64,000 bases of DNA from Herminiimonas arsenicoxydans (GTDB lineage Bacteria; Pseudomonadota; Gammaproteobacteria; Burkholderiales; Burkholderiaceae_D): NCBI GenBank assembly GCA_000026125.1, contig CU207211.1, forward strand, positions 3,348,001 to 3,412,000. Direction: 5' to 3'. The notes beneath the pieces were generated by a model. The model saw only the letters and a list, made by a program, of their open reading frames with translations, did no database searches and was not told the origin of the DNA. Below are positions 23,096-31,714 of the stretch, in pieces (within the stretch, counting starts at the first letter, position 1; each line of letters starts with the position of its first letter). The translations under genes and the position numbers were made by a program.

Positions 23096-24709
23096 CTAGG
23101 CTCGTACCGCCCGGATCAGGCGCGCGGCTTTTTCCGCAATCAAAATGGTCGTGGCACCCGTATCACCGGCGGTAATAAAGGGCATCACGGAGGCGTCGGC
23201 AACGCGCAAGCCTGCTATCCCTCGCACACGCAATTCGCTGTCTACCACGGCCTGCTCATCATCATCGCTGCCCATCTTGCAGGTACCCACCGGATTTGCA
23301 CCCGCTACGGCGATGCTTCCAGCCAAAGACTGCAAGTCATCGCCGGTTTTCATCTCCTGCAAGGCATACGCCTGCAAGGCAGGCGCGGCGACGATTTTAC
23401 GGGTCAAACGTATGGCGTCCTGCGCAACCTGCCGGTCTTCCGGCGTACTCAGGTAATTCATTGCAATAAGCGGCGATGTCTGGGCATCGGGCGAAGTAAT
23501 GCGCACATAGCCACGGGCACTCGGCTTTACATTGCAAACGCGGATGGTAAAAGCAGGGAAAGAATCCAGCGTAGCGCCAACCGATGCCTGTGACCAGGGC
23601 TGGATTTGATAGGAAAGATTGGGCGTCGCCTGTGCCGGATCGGAACGAACCATTGCACCCAGGGGTGTCGGGACGGTGGATAACAAGCCATTCTTTTTCA
23701 GTAGATATTCCAGACCCATTGCCGCTGCGCCCAGCCAACCACGTCGCATCGTGTTCAGGGATTTTGCGCCGCTTATTTTGAATGTCATTTGCAGCGGCAA
23801 ATGATCCTGCAAGTTTTCACCGACGCCAGGCACATCCTGCAGCAGCGCAATCCCGCACTGCTGCAACAAGGAAGACGGACCTATTCCGGAACGCTGCAAT
23901 ATCTGTGGCGATCCGAATGTGCCGGCAGTCAGGATTGTTTCACGTGAAACATCTGCCGTCCATTCACGACCGCCGCCAAGAAATTCGACCCCCGTGCATA
24001 CGTTACCGCTCTCTGTTTTTTGCATGATCAAACGCGTTACCTGCGATCCGGTCATGATATCCAGATTGCCGCGTCGCATGATTGTGCGCAAGAAAGCCTT
24101 GGCGGTATTCAATCGCAAGCCGCGCTTTTGATTGATATCGAAGTAAGCGCAACCCTCTTCCGCACTGCCGCGACCGAAATCATCCATATCCGGAATGCCG
24201 CTTTGCGCCGCAGCTGCACGGAAGGCATCCAGAATATCCCATCGCAATTTCTGCTTTTCCACCCGCCAGTTGCCTCCTGCACCGTGGAAGTCACTCGCAC
24301 CCGCAGAATAATCTTCACTTTTTTTAAACAGAGGCAAGACCTGATCCCAAGCCCAGCTCGCATCGCCGGTTAATTCCGCCCAGCGATCGTAGTCCTGCGC
24401 CTGTCCGCGCTGATAAATCATCCCATTAATGGAAGATGAACCGCCGAGAATCTTGCCGCTGGGGTAAGGCACGCTACGCCCGTTCAAACCGGCATCCGCC
24501 TCGGTACGATAGCACCAGTCGGTACGCGGATTGTCGTTCACATGCAGAAAGCCTATCGGCAGATGCACCCGAAAGTAATCGTCTTTCGCCCCCGCTTCCA
24601 GCAACAGAACCGAGATGTTCGGATCTTGCGTCAATCGATTGGCCAGTACGCAACCGGCCGTTCCTGCGCCTACTATGATGTAGTCGTACTTCCCTGCAGA
24701 TTCGGCCAT
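23096..24709 (-). CDS. GMC family FAD oxidoreductase (choline dehydrogenase-like)
   Basis: 537 residues from ATG 24709; a GTG at 24748 would add 13 residues. FAD motif YDYIIVGAGTAGCVLANRL, GMC signature GGSSSINGMIYQRG, second signature GTFGSPQILQRSGIGP, and C-terminal HxxGTCKMG-type region (VGTCKMGSDDDEQAVV) with active site GDTGATT. The preceding residue in the usual HP-G-C motif is altered (GANPVGTCKMG in place of SxHPxGTC), so the catalytic set should be checked. Oxidises alcohols; substrate unknown. A perfect parS site lies within the coding sequence. Confidence 0.88.
   Translation of the reverse strand: MAESAGKYDYIIVGAGTAGCVLANRLTQDPNISVLLLEAGAKDDYFRVHLPIGFLHVNDNPRTDWCYRTEADAGLNGRSVPYPSGKILGGSSSINGMIYQRGQAQDYDRWAELTGDASWAWDQVLPLFKKSEDYSAGASDFHGAGGNWRVEKQKLRWDILDAFRAAAAQSGIPDMDDFGRGSAEEGCAYFDINQKRGLRLNTAKAFLRTIMRRGNLDIMTGSQVTRLIMQKTESGNVCTGVEFLGGGREWTADVSRETILTAGTFGSPQILQRSGIGPSSLLQQCGIALLQDVPGVGENLQDHLPLQMTFKISGAKSLNTMRRGWLGAAAMGLEYLLKKNGLLSTVPTPLGAMVRSDPAQATPNLSYQIQPWSQASVGATLDSFPAFTIRVCNVKPSARGYVRITSPDAQTSPLIAMNYLSTPEDRQVAQDAIRLTRKIVAAPALQAYALQEMKTGDDLQSLAGSIAVAGANPVGTCKMGSDDDEQAVVDSELRVRGIAGLRVADASVMPFITAGDTGATTILIAEKAARLIRAVRA
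23936..23951. promoter_or_regulatory. parS centromere site 2, inside a coding sequence
   Basis: A second perfect TGTTTCACGTGAAACA, 1668 bp from the first. On the minus strand it encodes part of VSRETILTAG in the GMC oxidoreductase, just before the GMC second signature. Confidence 0.95.
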
Positions 24710-24822
24710 TGTCTCTATCGTTATTATTGATGGTTGAATTACGGTCACTGATATTGCATTGCATAAACATCATCGCAGCCCCTACTTACAATCGACTGAC
24801 AGGATGTCATTATTCTTAAAGC

Positions 24823-26343
24823 CTACTTGCTGGTTGGCATGGCGAATTCCGCGCCCTTGCTGATGGACTCGGGCCAGCGCTGCATGATCGATTTGTAGCG
24901 CGTATAAAACTTGATACCCTCTTCGCCATAGGCATGCGTATCGCCAAACATCGAACGTTTCCAGCCGCCGAAGGAATGCCAGGCCATAGGTACCGGAATG
25001 GGTACGTTGATACCCACCATGCCGATTTCGACCCGGCGCGAAAATTCGCGTGCCGTATTTCCATCTGAAGTAAAGAGAGCAACGCCATTGCCGAATTCAT
25101 GCGCATTAATCAAGTCCAGGGCGGCGGAAAAATCCGGCACACGCACTACGCATAACACCGGGCCGAAAATCTCTTCCTGGTAAATCGTCATTTCCGGCGT
25201 CACATTGTCGAACAGGCAACCACCCAGAAAAAATCCATTACTGTGCCCATCTACCGTCAAACCACGACCATCTACCAGCAACTTTGCTCCAGACTTGATG
25301 CCTGCTTCTATGTAGCCTTCGATTTTTGCTTTATGCGCGGCACTGACCACCGGCCCCATTTCAGCATCGCTCTCCATACCGTTTTTGACTTTCAGCGATT
25401 TCACTCTCGGTATCAGGGCGGCAACCAGTTTGTCCGCAACGCTGCCAACCGCGACGGCAACGGAAATCGCCATGCAACGCTCACCCGCCGATCCGTAAGC
25501 GGCGCCTATCAAAGCATCAACCGCCTGTTCCAGATTGGCATCCGGCATCACCACCAGATGATTCTTTGCGCCGCCCAAAGCCTGTACCCGCAATGGATAC
25601 GACCCTTTGCGCGCCGCACCGGCCTGATAAATATATTCTGCGATCGGTGTGGAACCGACAAAGGACACTGCTTTTATATCCGGATGCTGCAACAAGCCAT
25701 CCACCGCACGTTTATCCCCCTGCAGGACATTGAAAACGCCGTCAGGCAAGCCCGCCTGATGCAGGAGTTCTGCCACCATCAAGGATGGCGAGGGATCGCG
25801 CTCGGATGGCTTCAGGATAAAGGTATTGCCGGTTGCCAGTGCCACTGGCGCCATCCACATCGGCACCATAAAAGGAAAGTTGAAGGGTGTAATGCCGGCA
25901 GTCACCCCCAGCGGCTGACGCAAATTCCAGTTATCGATGCCGCCGCCTATATTGTCGGAAAACTGGGTTTTCAATAATTGCGGCACGCCGCAGGCAAACT
26001 CCACTACTTCCAGCCCGCGCGTAACTTCACCTTTGGCATCTGAAAACACTTTGCCGTGTTCGCGCGTGATCGCCGCCGCCAGATCGTTGTGATGCCTCTC
26101 TATCAAATCCTTGAATTTGAACAGGATGCGCGCCCGTTTCAACGGTGCCATCTCGGCCCATGCCGGCGCGGCGGCTTTGGCTGCCGCAACCGCTGTCTGC
26201 ACATCCGCATCGCTGGCAAGAACCACATTCGCGCTGATTTCACCTGTAGCCGGATTGAACACCGGCTGCTGCCCGCCCCCTACCGTGTTCGTCAAATTCC
26301 CATTGATGTAATGTTCTATCGTTGAAACTGCAGAATTCTTCAT
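24823..26343 (-). CDS. mmsA: CoA-acylating methylmalonate-semialdehyde dehydrogenase
   Basis: 506 residues from ATG 26343, chosen because GAGGGAA precedes it. The enzyme converts (methyl)malonate semialdehyde to propionyl- or acetyl-CoA in valine, beta-alanine or inositol breakdown. ALDH features: [27 protein letters not shown], the catalytic Cys in [12 protein letters not shown], and [13 protein letters not shown]. No mmsB or aminotransferase is adjacent in the window. Confidence 0.92.
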   Translation of the reverse strand: MKNSAVSTIEHYINGNLTNTVGGGQQPVFNPATGEISANVVLASDADVQTAVAAAKAAAPAWAEMAPLKRARILFKFKDLIERHHNDLAAAITREHGKVFSDAKGEVTRGLEVVEFACGVPQLLKTQFSDNIGGGIDNWNLRQPLGVTAGITPFNFPFMVPMWMAPVALATGNTFILKPSERDPSPSLMVAELLHQAGLPDGVFNVLQGDKRAVDGLLQHPDIKAVSFVGSTPIAEYIYQAGAARKGSYPLRVQALGGAKNHLVVMPDANLEQAVDALIGAAYGSAGERCMAISVAVAVGSVADKLVAALIPRVKSLKVKNGMESDAEMGPVVSAAHKAKIEGYIEAGIKSGAKLLVDGRGLTVDGHSNGFFLGGCLFDNVTPEMTIYQEEIFGPVLCVVRVPDFSAALDLINAHEFGNGVALFTSDGNTAREFSRRVEIGMVGINVPIPVPMAWHSFGGWKRSMFGDTHAYGEEGIKFYTRYKSIMQRWPESISKGAEFAMPTSK

Positions 26344-26450
26344 CGTTATTCCCTCAAGATAAGGATTTTTCAAGTTAGGAAGCTGTAGCAGCTTGCGCAA
26401 AAGACTACCACGAGACCGCGCATTAATTGCTTAATGACCACCCCGAGCAC

Positions 26451-26493
26451 TGTGGATAAGCCTCTGCAAAAGGCGTGGATAGCTTGTGGATAA
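26451..26493 (-). promoter_or_regulatory. outer DnaA-box pair, left arm
   Basis: Two perfect boxes, TGTGGATAA at 26451-26459 and 26485-26493 (TTATCCACA on the minus strand), 34 bases apart start to start. The mirror pair in the right arm has the same orientation relative to the arm and the same spacing. Confidence 0.9.
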
Positions 26494-26606
26494 GAGCATG
26501 AGAAAAAGTCTAAAAATTTTTATGCAGAATCTGTCCTGCACCGATACACCCTTTATGCCGACTTTATACTTCCTTCAAGTCATTGATTCCTTTTCGTTTA
26601 CTTCCC

Positions 26607-26672
26607 TTATCCACAGAAAACCACCTGCGTTAACTATTACTACTAAATATATATATAAACAATTAAGTTAAA
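26607..26672 (+). promoter_or_regulatory. putative unwinding module, left arm
   Basis: Perfect DnaA box TTATCCACA (26607-26615), then a GC-richer spacer (26616-26629), then CTATTACTACTA (26634-26645), whose complement reads TAG-TAG-TAA-TAG, then an AT-rich tract to 26672. This is the order of the basal unwinding system known from Bacillus subtilis (box, GC spacer, DnaA-trios, melting region). It points towards the nucleosidase gene. Confidence 0.65.
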
Positions 26673-26752
26673 ACCAGAAACCTCATCGAGGCATCAAAAT
26701 GCAAAAAATCAAAAGCCTTTACAAGAATTACTCTTCCATTTATTGATAAACC

Positions 26753-27541
26753 ATGAACTTTCATCCAGTCAGACTAGGAATTATTAGCGCATTACGTGAA
26801 GAACAGACCGGCTTGATCGAGATCATGCAGGATGTCGTAACGACGACGCGTGGCATGCGGGATTATGTAAGCGGTCGTTTATGGGGAATTGAATGTGTTT
26901 GCGTGTTGTCACGCATAGGCAAGGTTGCAGCAGCGGCCACTACAGCGACTTTGATCGAAAAGTTCGGAGTCAGTCACATTCTCTTCACTGGCGTGGCAGG
27001 AGCCGCCGATTCAAGGCTTCGCGTTGGCGATATCGTGGTTGCCAGACAGCTGGTCCAGCACGATATGAATGCTGAACCTTTATTTCCACGGTATGAAATA
27101 CCGCTCACCGGGCTATCGCATTTCTATTCCGATCAGATATTGTCGAAACAATTATTGAATGCAGCCGAGGAATTCATCCGCACCGATTTTCATTCGGCCA
27201 TTGCCGACTATGACAAACAGCGGTTCCGCCTGTTGCAACCGCTGGTCTATGAAGGTTTGATTGCAAGCGGTGACGAATTTATTGCTCATGACGAGCAATT
27301 GCGAAAAATTACAGACAGGCTGCAAGACGTACTCGCAGTTGAAATGGAAGGTGCAGCAGTGGCTCAAGTCTGTTTTGAGTTTGGCATTCCATTTGCGATT
27401 GTGCGGACTATTTCGGATAGCGCGAATGAAGATTCACCTGTCGATTTTGTGCAGTTTCTGGAAAAAATTGCAGCGCATTATGCATATAGCATCGTCAAAC
27501 GATTTATCGCGTTACATCAAAGTGAGCGAGCTTTGACTTGA
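26753..27541 (+). CDS. 5'-methylthioadenosine/S-adenosylhomocysteine nucleosidase-like protein
   Basis: 262 residues of the purine-nucleoside phosphorylase/MTAN fold. It starts RLGIISALREEQTGL and has LFTGVAGAADSRLRVGDIVVA, the substrate motif AVEMEGAAVAQVC, and RTISDSAN with the catalytic Asp. It probably cleaves MTA or SAH to adenine plus the thioribose product. No clear Shine-Dalgarno precedes the ATG. It is the only gene between the two DnaA-box arms and looks AT-richer than its neighbours. Its own strong terminator isolates it from the right arm. Confidence 0.85.
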   Translation: MNFHPVRLGIISALREEQTGLIEIMQDVVTTTRGMRDYVSGRLWGIECVCVLSRIGKVAAAATTATLIEKFGVSHILFTGVAGAADSRLRVGDIVVARQLVQHDMNAEPLFPRYEIPLTGLSHFYSDQILSKQLLNAAEEFIRTDFHSAIADYDKQRFRLLQPLVYEGLIASGDEFIAHDEQLRKITDRLQDVLAVEMEGAAVAQVCFEFGIPFAIVRTISDSANEDSPVDFVQFLEKIAAHYAYSIVKRFIALHQSERALT

Positions 27542-27544
27542 TGT

Positions 27545-27590
27545 ATGGAAAATCAAGAACATCGATTTTGTCTTTGATTTTCCATTTTTT
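27545..27590 (+). terminator. terminator of the nucleosidase gene
   Basis: An 11-bp stem (TGGAAAATCAA at 27546-27556 with TTGATTTTCCA at 27574-27584) is followed by six T. It would stop transcription before the right arm. Confidence 0.85.
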
Positions 27591-27613
27591 GGAGTGATGG
27601 GTGACGAATCCGG

Positions 27614-27680
27614 TTTTAACTTAATTGTTTATATATATATTTAATAGTAATAGTTAACGCAGGTGGTTTTCTGTGGATAA
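27614..27680 (-). promoter_or_regulatory. putative unwinding module, right arm
   Basis: DnaA box TGTGGATAA at 27672-27680 (TTATCCACA on the minus strand), a spacer, TAATAGTAATAG at 27642-27653 (DnaA-trio-like), and the AT-rich tract 27614-27641. It also points inwards, towards the nucleosidase gene. Confidence 0.65.
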
Positions 27681-27793
27681 GGGAAGTAAACGAAAAGGAA
27701 TCAATGACTTGAAGGAAGTATAAAGTCGGCATAAAGGGTGTATCGGTGCAGGATAGATTCTGCATAAAAAACAGGCAGATGGATTTGCCTTCA

Positions 27794-27836
27794 TTATCCA
27801 CATGCTATTCACCTGTTTTGCAGAGACTTATCCACA
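27794..27836 (+). promoter_or_regulatory. outer DnaA-box pair, right arm
   Basis: TTATCCACA at 27794-27802 and 27828-27836, spaced exactly as in the left arm although the bases around them have diverged. Confidence 0.9.
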
Positions 27837-27909
27837 GGCGGTTTGAGTAATCTGCCTGTGTGGGAAACAGGCAAGCAGGATCAAGTTAAGACAACAGGAA
27901 AAGCTGTTC

Positions 27910-29931
27910 TTATGCCGGATTCTTCGCTTTGCCTTTATAGGTTTTGCCTGGTGGCGGTGCAACAGGTTTGCCTTGCGCCTCTTTCAACAGAACCTTGCAT
28001 TTATTATCTTCATTCGAGCCTACGTTTACCAGAGGCAAGAGCGCTGTCACTGGTGCCAATGCGCCGAGTACAATCGCGCTGCCGGCTTTCAAGGCCAGTA
28101 CGCCTTTGTCTACATTAACCCTGGGATTTTTGAAATCGCCGGCGACATATATAGGCGTGCGCAGGGAAACGATGCGCAAGCCCTTGCTTTTCGGATTGAT
28201 GGTCAGATCCAGTTTTTCCTGCGCCAGATCGATTTTTCCTGTTACATAAAGCGTGGCATCGTCGGTATCCACGATCAGTGTCCTGGTCTGAATGATGCCA
28301 TTGGTAACGGTCAGATCGGATGCCATGCAATTGAGCTGAACCTGTTTGTCGCCAAACAGTTCCGACAAGATGATATTGCCGATATTCAAGCCTATCTGCT
28401 CCAGCAGTAATTTACTGATCGTGCCTTCACTGATCAGCGCCTTGATTTCACCATTCGAGCTTGCCAGCATGCTGGCGATGGAATTGCCGGTAGCTGACAG
28501 CGAGGTATCGCCATTGATTTCGCCGAAGCTGGCCTGCATGGGTTGGAAAGTCGGAAAGAGCTGCTTGAGTTTCAAGTGACGCGCCGAGATCTTTGCTTCC
28601 GCCTTGATGATATCGTTGCGGCCATCCAGCTTGATATTGGCGATCATATTGCCGCCGGCAACACCGAAATTCAATGGTGTCAGCGTTACGATACGATCAT
28701 TCAATTTCAAATGCGTATCCAGATTTTCAATCGGCAAGGATGCGTCGCGGATGATTTTACGACCGCTTATCTTTACATCCGCATCAATGCTGCCCCAACG
28801 TTCGGTAGTGAATTTTTCTACCGGCAAGACCTTGTTTTCCGGCTGGCTGGCTGCCACGCCACGCTCTTTTTTACTTTCATTCGAGTCGGCGCCGATGATG
28901 GTGCCCAGATCGCTTAAGCGCAGCAAGTTTGAAACCACGGTGCCTGACAACAAGGGGCGCGGCTTTTTCGATTCATACATCAGCGTACCGCTAATGTCGC
29001 TTTCGCCGACCTTGCCGCGGAATTTATCGTAAGTCCATTTGCCGCCAAGAGCATTGGTGGTACCTGTCAGATGTCCTTCGGTGGAAAATTCCGGCGTTTT
29101 TGGCAGGGTGATCCCTGTCAGAGGGTAAAGATCGGCCATGCTGGCGCCGGATAGGTGCAATTGCATATCGATCGCAGCCAGATCCTGCGGCTTGGTGACG
29201 CTGCCTTTTACCCGAATCGAGGTTTTTCCTACGTTCAATCGGGCCTGCAAGGGAAAGGGCTTGTCCACGCTTTTCAATGCCAGCAGGGCTCCGGCCTTGC
29301 CATCGCCGCTGATACGGGCTCCATTGAAGGTGCCTGACAATTTCCAGTCCATTACAAAATCGTTGGCAGCACTCGGCTGCAGCGTATCGATACTGGCTTT
29401 TGCATCGATATGCTTGATTTCATCCTTCAGGCTCACTTCGCCTTTATAGAAAAGCAGACCCTGCAAATCCAGCGTCCACGCAGAGGGTGCATTTTGCGTG
29501 AAGGTCCAGTTATTCCGGCCGTCGCGCAGGCGCTCCAGTTTTACGATCGGGTCATCCAGTTGCAGGGTTGGAATAACGATGGTCTTGTTGAGTAGAGGCA
29601 AGGGATTGACGGAAAAAGTGATGTGGCCGACTTCCACCATATTGGGGCCGCTTCGGGACCAGTCAGGATTGCTCAGCGAGACGTCGTGTGCGCTCAGTCG
29701 CGGCACCGGCACCCAGTCGCGCCAGGTGCCGGTACTCACTTGTGGTCGTTGCCAGGTGAGTGCCAAATCGCCATTGATGGCGAAGTCGCGTCCTGTGGCT
29801 GCGCTGACGTGCGTGTTGATCCATGGTCGAGCATGGTTCCAGTCAAACGCAAGCAGGAAGATGACACAGGCAAATAGGAGCGCTGATGACCCGATCGCAC
29901 TCCACAACATTATTTTTTTCGTGCGTGGCAT
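27910..29931 (-). CDS. AsmA family protein
   Basis: 673 residues. One N-terminal membrane helix (about 8-28) is followed by FDWNHARPWINTHVSAATGRDFAINGDL, the AsmA N-terminal pattern shown here only as its family feature, and long beta-rich repeats with a C-terminal AsmA_2-type region (TLIVDTDDATLYVTGKIDL). AsmA/TamB relatives are thought to bridge the envelope and move phospholipids. The tail is Lys/Pro-rich. No obvious operon partner. Confidence 0.85.
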   Translation of the reverse strand: MPRTKKIMLWSAIGSSALLFACVIFLLAFDWNHARPWINTHVSAATGRDFAINGDLALTWQRPQVSTGTWRDWVPVPRLSAHDVSLSNPDWSRSGPNMVEVGHITFSVNPLPLLNKTIVIPTLQLDDPIVKLERLRDGRNNWTFTQNAPSAWTLDLQGLLFYKGEVSLKDEIKHIDAKASIDTLQPSAANDFVMDWKLSGTFNGARISGDGKAGALLALKSVDKPFPLQARLNVGKTSIRVKGSVTKPQDLAAIDMQLHLSGASMADLYPLTGITLPKTPEFSTEGHLTGTTNALGGKWTYDKFRGKVGESDISGTLMYESKKPRPLLSGTVVSNLLRLSDLGTIIGADSNESKKERGVAASQPENKVLPVEKFTTERWGSIDADVKISGRKIIRDASLPIENLDTHLKLNDRIVTLTPLNFGVAGGNMIANIKLDGRNDIIKAEAKISARHLKLKQLFPTFQPMQASFGEINGDTSLSATGNSIASMLASSNGEIKALISEGTISKLLLEQIGLNIGNIILSELFGDKQVQLNCMASDLTVTNGIIQTRTLIVDTDDATLYVTGKIDLAQEKLDLTINPKSKGLRIVSLRTPIYVAGDFKNPRVNVDKGVLALKAGSAIVLGALAPVTALLPLVNVGSNEDNKCKVLLKEAQGKPVAPPPGKTYKGKAKNPA

Positions 29932-30044
29932 AGAATTCTAATCGGTGAGGGATCGAGCAGGTATGACGGATTTGCAACTTGCGAGTTCAATAAGATATTT
30001 CTTTTAAGAAGCGTGTCGCACCAATTAAAAATGCTTTTATGCAA

Positions 30045-30069
30045 TAAAAAACCCGCTGCAAACGGGTTT
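30045..30069 (-). terminator. terminator of the LysR gene at 30092
   Basis: Stem AAACCCG (30049-30055) with CGGGTTT (30063-30069); on the minus strand a run of T follows. Confidence 0.75.
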
Positions 30070-30091
30070 CAAGGGTAAATAACAGTGATGA

Positions 30092-31051
30092 TCAGCGACG
30101 TTTTTTAACCCGCCCGATACCGTCATCGGTACTGGTGATTAATTGTTCGCGCAACCATTTATGCGCAGGATTACGTGCATCGCGTTCATGCCACAGCATA
30201 TCGACGTGAACTTCCGGCAAGCTGAATGGCAAATCCTTGGCGATCAAAGCCTCTTCCATGCCGGTCGAGGCGATCAGGTGGCGCGGCAATACCGTAATCA
30301 AATCCGAACTTGCGACTACCCTCCCCGCAGTAAAAAACTGATTAACCGTCAACAAAATACGACGTTCACGTCCGACTTCGGACAAGGCATCGTCCATCAA
30401 ACCTTTGGCGCGACCGGAAAAGCTCACGAGCAAATGGTGCGCCGCACAATATGTATCCAGTGTCAGTTCCTCTTTTGCCAAAGGATGATTTTTGCGCATC
30501 ACGCAGACGTATTCGCCCGTATACAAACGCTCATGCCGAATTTGCGAAACAGCCGTATTTTGACCGCTTGCGAGTTGCGCTGCGACGCCAGGGAAAAATC
30601 CTATTGCCAGATCGATATCGCCGCGCAACAACATCGGCCGCGGTTCGCGCGTGGTCAGGGGCACCATGCGTACATTCAGGCCAGGTGCCTCTTTTTCGAT
30701 TGCGCGCACGAGAAAAGGTAGCCACAAGGCGGCCGTTGCATCGGCCATGGCCATGCGAAATGTTGTGGTGGCGCGGGATACGTCGAAAGTGTCGGGCGTT
30801 ACGGCAGTTTCCAGATCGGACAAGGCGCGACGCACAACAGGCCATAGTTCGGTTGCCCGCGAGGTTGGTTTGACGCCATGCGCAGTACGAATCACCAGCT
30901 CATCGCCCAAGGCATCGCGCAGGCGACGCAAGGCATTCGACACGGCAGGTTGTGTCATTGCCAATAAATTTGCGGCGCGGGTCAGATTCTGCTCGGTCAT
31001 CACAGCGTCGAATACGCGCAGCAGGTTTAAATCCAGTGTAAGAAAACTCAT
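30092..31051 (-). CDS. LysR family transcriptional regulator
   Basis: 319 residues. The winged helix-turn-helix is at the N-terminus (VMTEQNLTRAANLLAMTQPAVSNALRRLRDAL spans it), followed by the two-lobed effector domain. The NodD/PcpR-like start (SFLTLDLNLLRVFDAVM) suggests regulation of aromatic or other catabolic genes. It diverges from the small gene at 31206, with a palindrome between them that may be its operator. Confidence 0.9.
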   Translation of the reverse strand: MSFLTLDLNLLRVFDAVMTEQNLTRAANLLAMTQPAVSNALRRLRDALGDELVIRTAHGVKPTSRATELWPVVRRALSDLETAVTPDTFDVSRATTTFRMAMADATAALWLPFLVRAIEKEAPGLNVRMVPLTTREPRPMLLRGDIDLAIGFFPGVAAQLASGQNTAVSQIRHERLYTGEYVCVMRKNHPLAKEELTLDTYCAAHHLLVSFSGRAKGLMDDALSEVGRERRILLTVNQFFTAGRVVASSDLITVLPRHLIASTGMEEALIAKDLPFSLPEVHVDMLWHERDARNPAHKWLREQLITSTDDGIGRVKKRR

Positions 31052-31085
31052 ATTTTTATCAGCAAAGGTAGTAAGGCTAGCAAAG

Positions 31086-31107
31086 GCCTTTCATATTCAT
31101 GAAAGGC
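31086..31107. promoter_or_regulatory. palindrome in the LysR/31206 divergent region
   Basis: Perfect 9-bp arms GCCTTTCAT (31086-31094) and ATGAAAGGC (31099-31107) around ATTC. It contains the T-N11-A form of LysR boxes and lies 35 bases upstream of the LysR start, so it may be the autoregulatory and activating site. Confidence 0.55.
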
Positions 31108-31205
31108 ATAACTGGTATCCTATATTGTAATTGGATTTATATCTCTATCATACCTATACTGCAATGCAACAACACAGATTAATGATTAAAAAAGAGGAAA
31201 TTATC

Positions 31206-31700
31206 ATGTCTACATTATCGAATAACTCCTACTCCAGCCAAGCCGCTATCGCGATTCCGGTTGCATTGGCTGCCATCGGCTTCGCCTACGCCCCTGCACG
31301 TCCACTGATCGGCTTGGCGCTCGTCGCTGCCCTGGTCCTGCTGTTCAAGCCATTGGCTGTTACCGCCCTGCGCACCGCCTTGCTGATTCTCACGCCACGT
31401 CAAGCTGTTGTGGTCGCAAAAGCAGGCAAGCCTTACGTTAAAAGCCCGGTACAAACGATGTTCGCGTTGAACCGTAAAGCCAACCAGATTGCGCAAACTC
31501 AACCGGAACTGGCAGCCAAGCTGCGTATGCAGGCTTATGCTCCAGAACTTGCAAAACCTGTCGTCGCAGTCACAGTTCAGCCACAAGTTCAGGTCAAATC
31601 GCGTTTTGCATTGAACAGCAAGGCAAACCGCATTGCACAGACTCAACCGCAACTTGCCGCACAGTTGCGCATGGAAGCAGCTTACTGCTTAACGCATTAA
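31206..31700 (+). CDS. unrecognised protein with a hydrophobic N-terminus and an internal repeat
   Basis: 164 residues from ATG 31206, chosen because GAGGAA precedes it; the frame is open 25 codons further up. Residues about 12-62 are strongly hydrophobic (one or two membrane helices). The C-terminal half has two copies of a roughly 20-residue unit, FALNRKANQIAQTQPELAAK and FALNSKANRIAQTQPQLAAQ. I do not recognise the family. It is followed 14 bases later by another small gene and both precede a terminator. Confidence 0.7.
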   Translation: MSTLSNNSYSSQAAIAIPVALAAIGFAYAPARPLIGLALVAALVLLFKPLAVTALRTALLILTPRQAVVVAKAGKPYVKSPVQTMFALNRKANQIAQTQPELAAKLRMQAYAPELAKPVVAVTVQPQVQVKSRFALNSKANRIAQTQPQLAAQLRMEAAYCLTH

Positions 31701-31714
31701 ATAGGTTTTCGTTG

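Larger units (their letters stand above)
26450..26675 (+). repeat. left inverted arm of the DnaA-box locus
   Basis: Collinear, without net gaps, with the reverse complement of 27612-27837. The inner 159 bases (26517-26675) match at 157 positions. The outermost 44 bases match at 38, and the 23 bases between match hardly at all but keep the same length. DnaA boxes are at 26451, 26485 and 26607; a degenerate one (CGTGGATAG) is at 26474. The arm fills most of the 409-bp gap between mmsA and the nucleosidase gene; 26676-26752 should hold the nucleosidase promoter. Confidence 0.95.
26450..27837. other. oriC: candidate chromosomal replication origin with mirror-image arms
   Basis: Two inverted 226-bp arms, each with three perfect DnaA boxes, a DnaA-trio-like run and an AT-rich tract, enclose one nucleosidase gene. 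Six copies of TTATCCACA in 1.4 kb far exceed chance. Two parS sites lie 2.5 and 4.2 kb to the left and mnmG-rsmG-parAB beyond, which in many bacteria marks the origin. Highly expressed atp genes on the left point away from this site, as for a leftward fork. It could instead be a DnaA-titrating locus such as datA, with oriC elsewhere. Confidence 0.7.
27612..27837 (-). repeat. right inverted arm of the DnaA-box locus
   Basis: Mirror copy of 26450-26675. The inner 159 bases are 27612-27770, with only two differences from the left arm (one in the trio run). DnaA boxes are at 27672, 27794 and 27828. The arm occupies most of the 368-bp gap between the nucleosidase and AsmA genes. No transposase or clear target duplication flanks the arms. 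Confidence 0.95.

Noticed and set aside
26486..26671. 61-codon frame on plus and its near copy at 27616-27801 on minus
   Set aside because: They are the two arms of the inverted DnaA-box repeat read in the same sense; the shared peptide comes from the 159-bp core, with no ribosome sites.
26450..27837. Insertion sequence or transposon formed by the inverted arms
   Set aside because: No transposase inside, no clear target duplication, and the arms carry spaced DnaA boxes and an unwinding-type layout instead.
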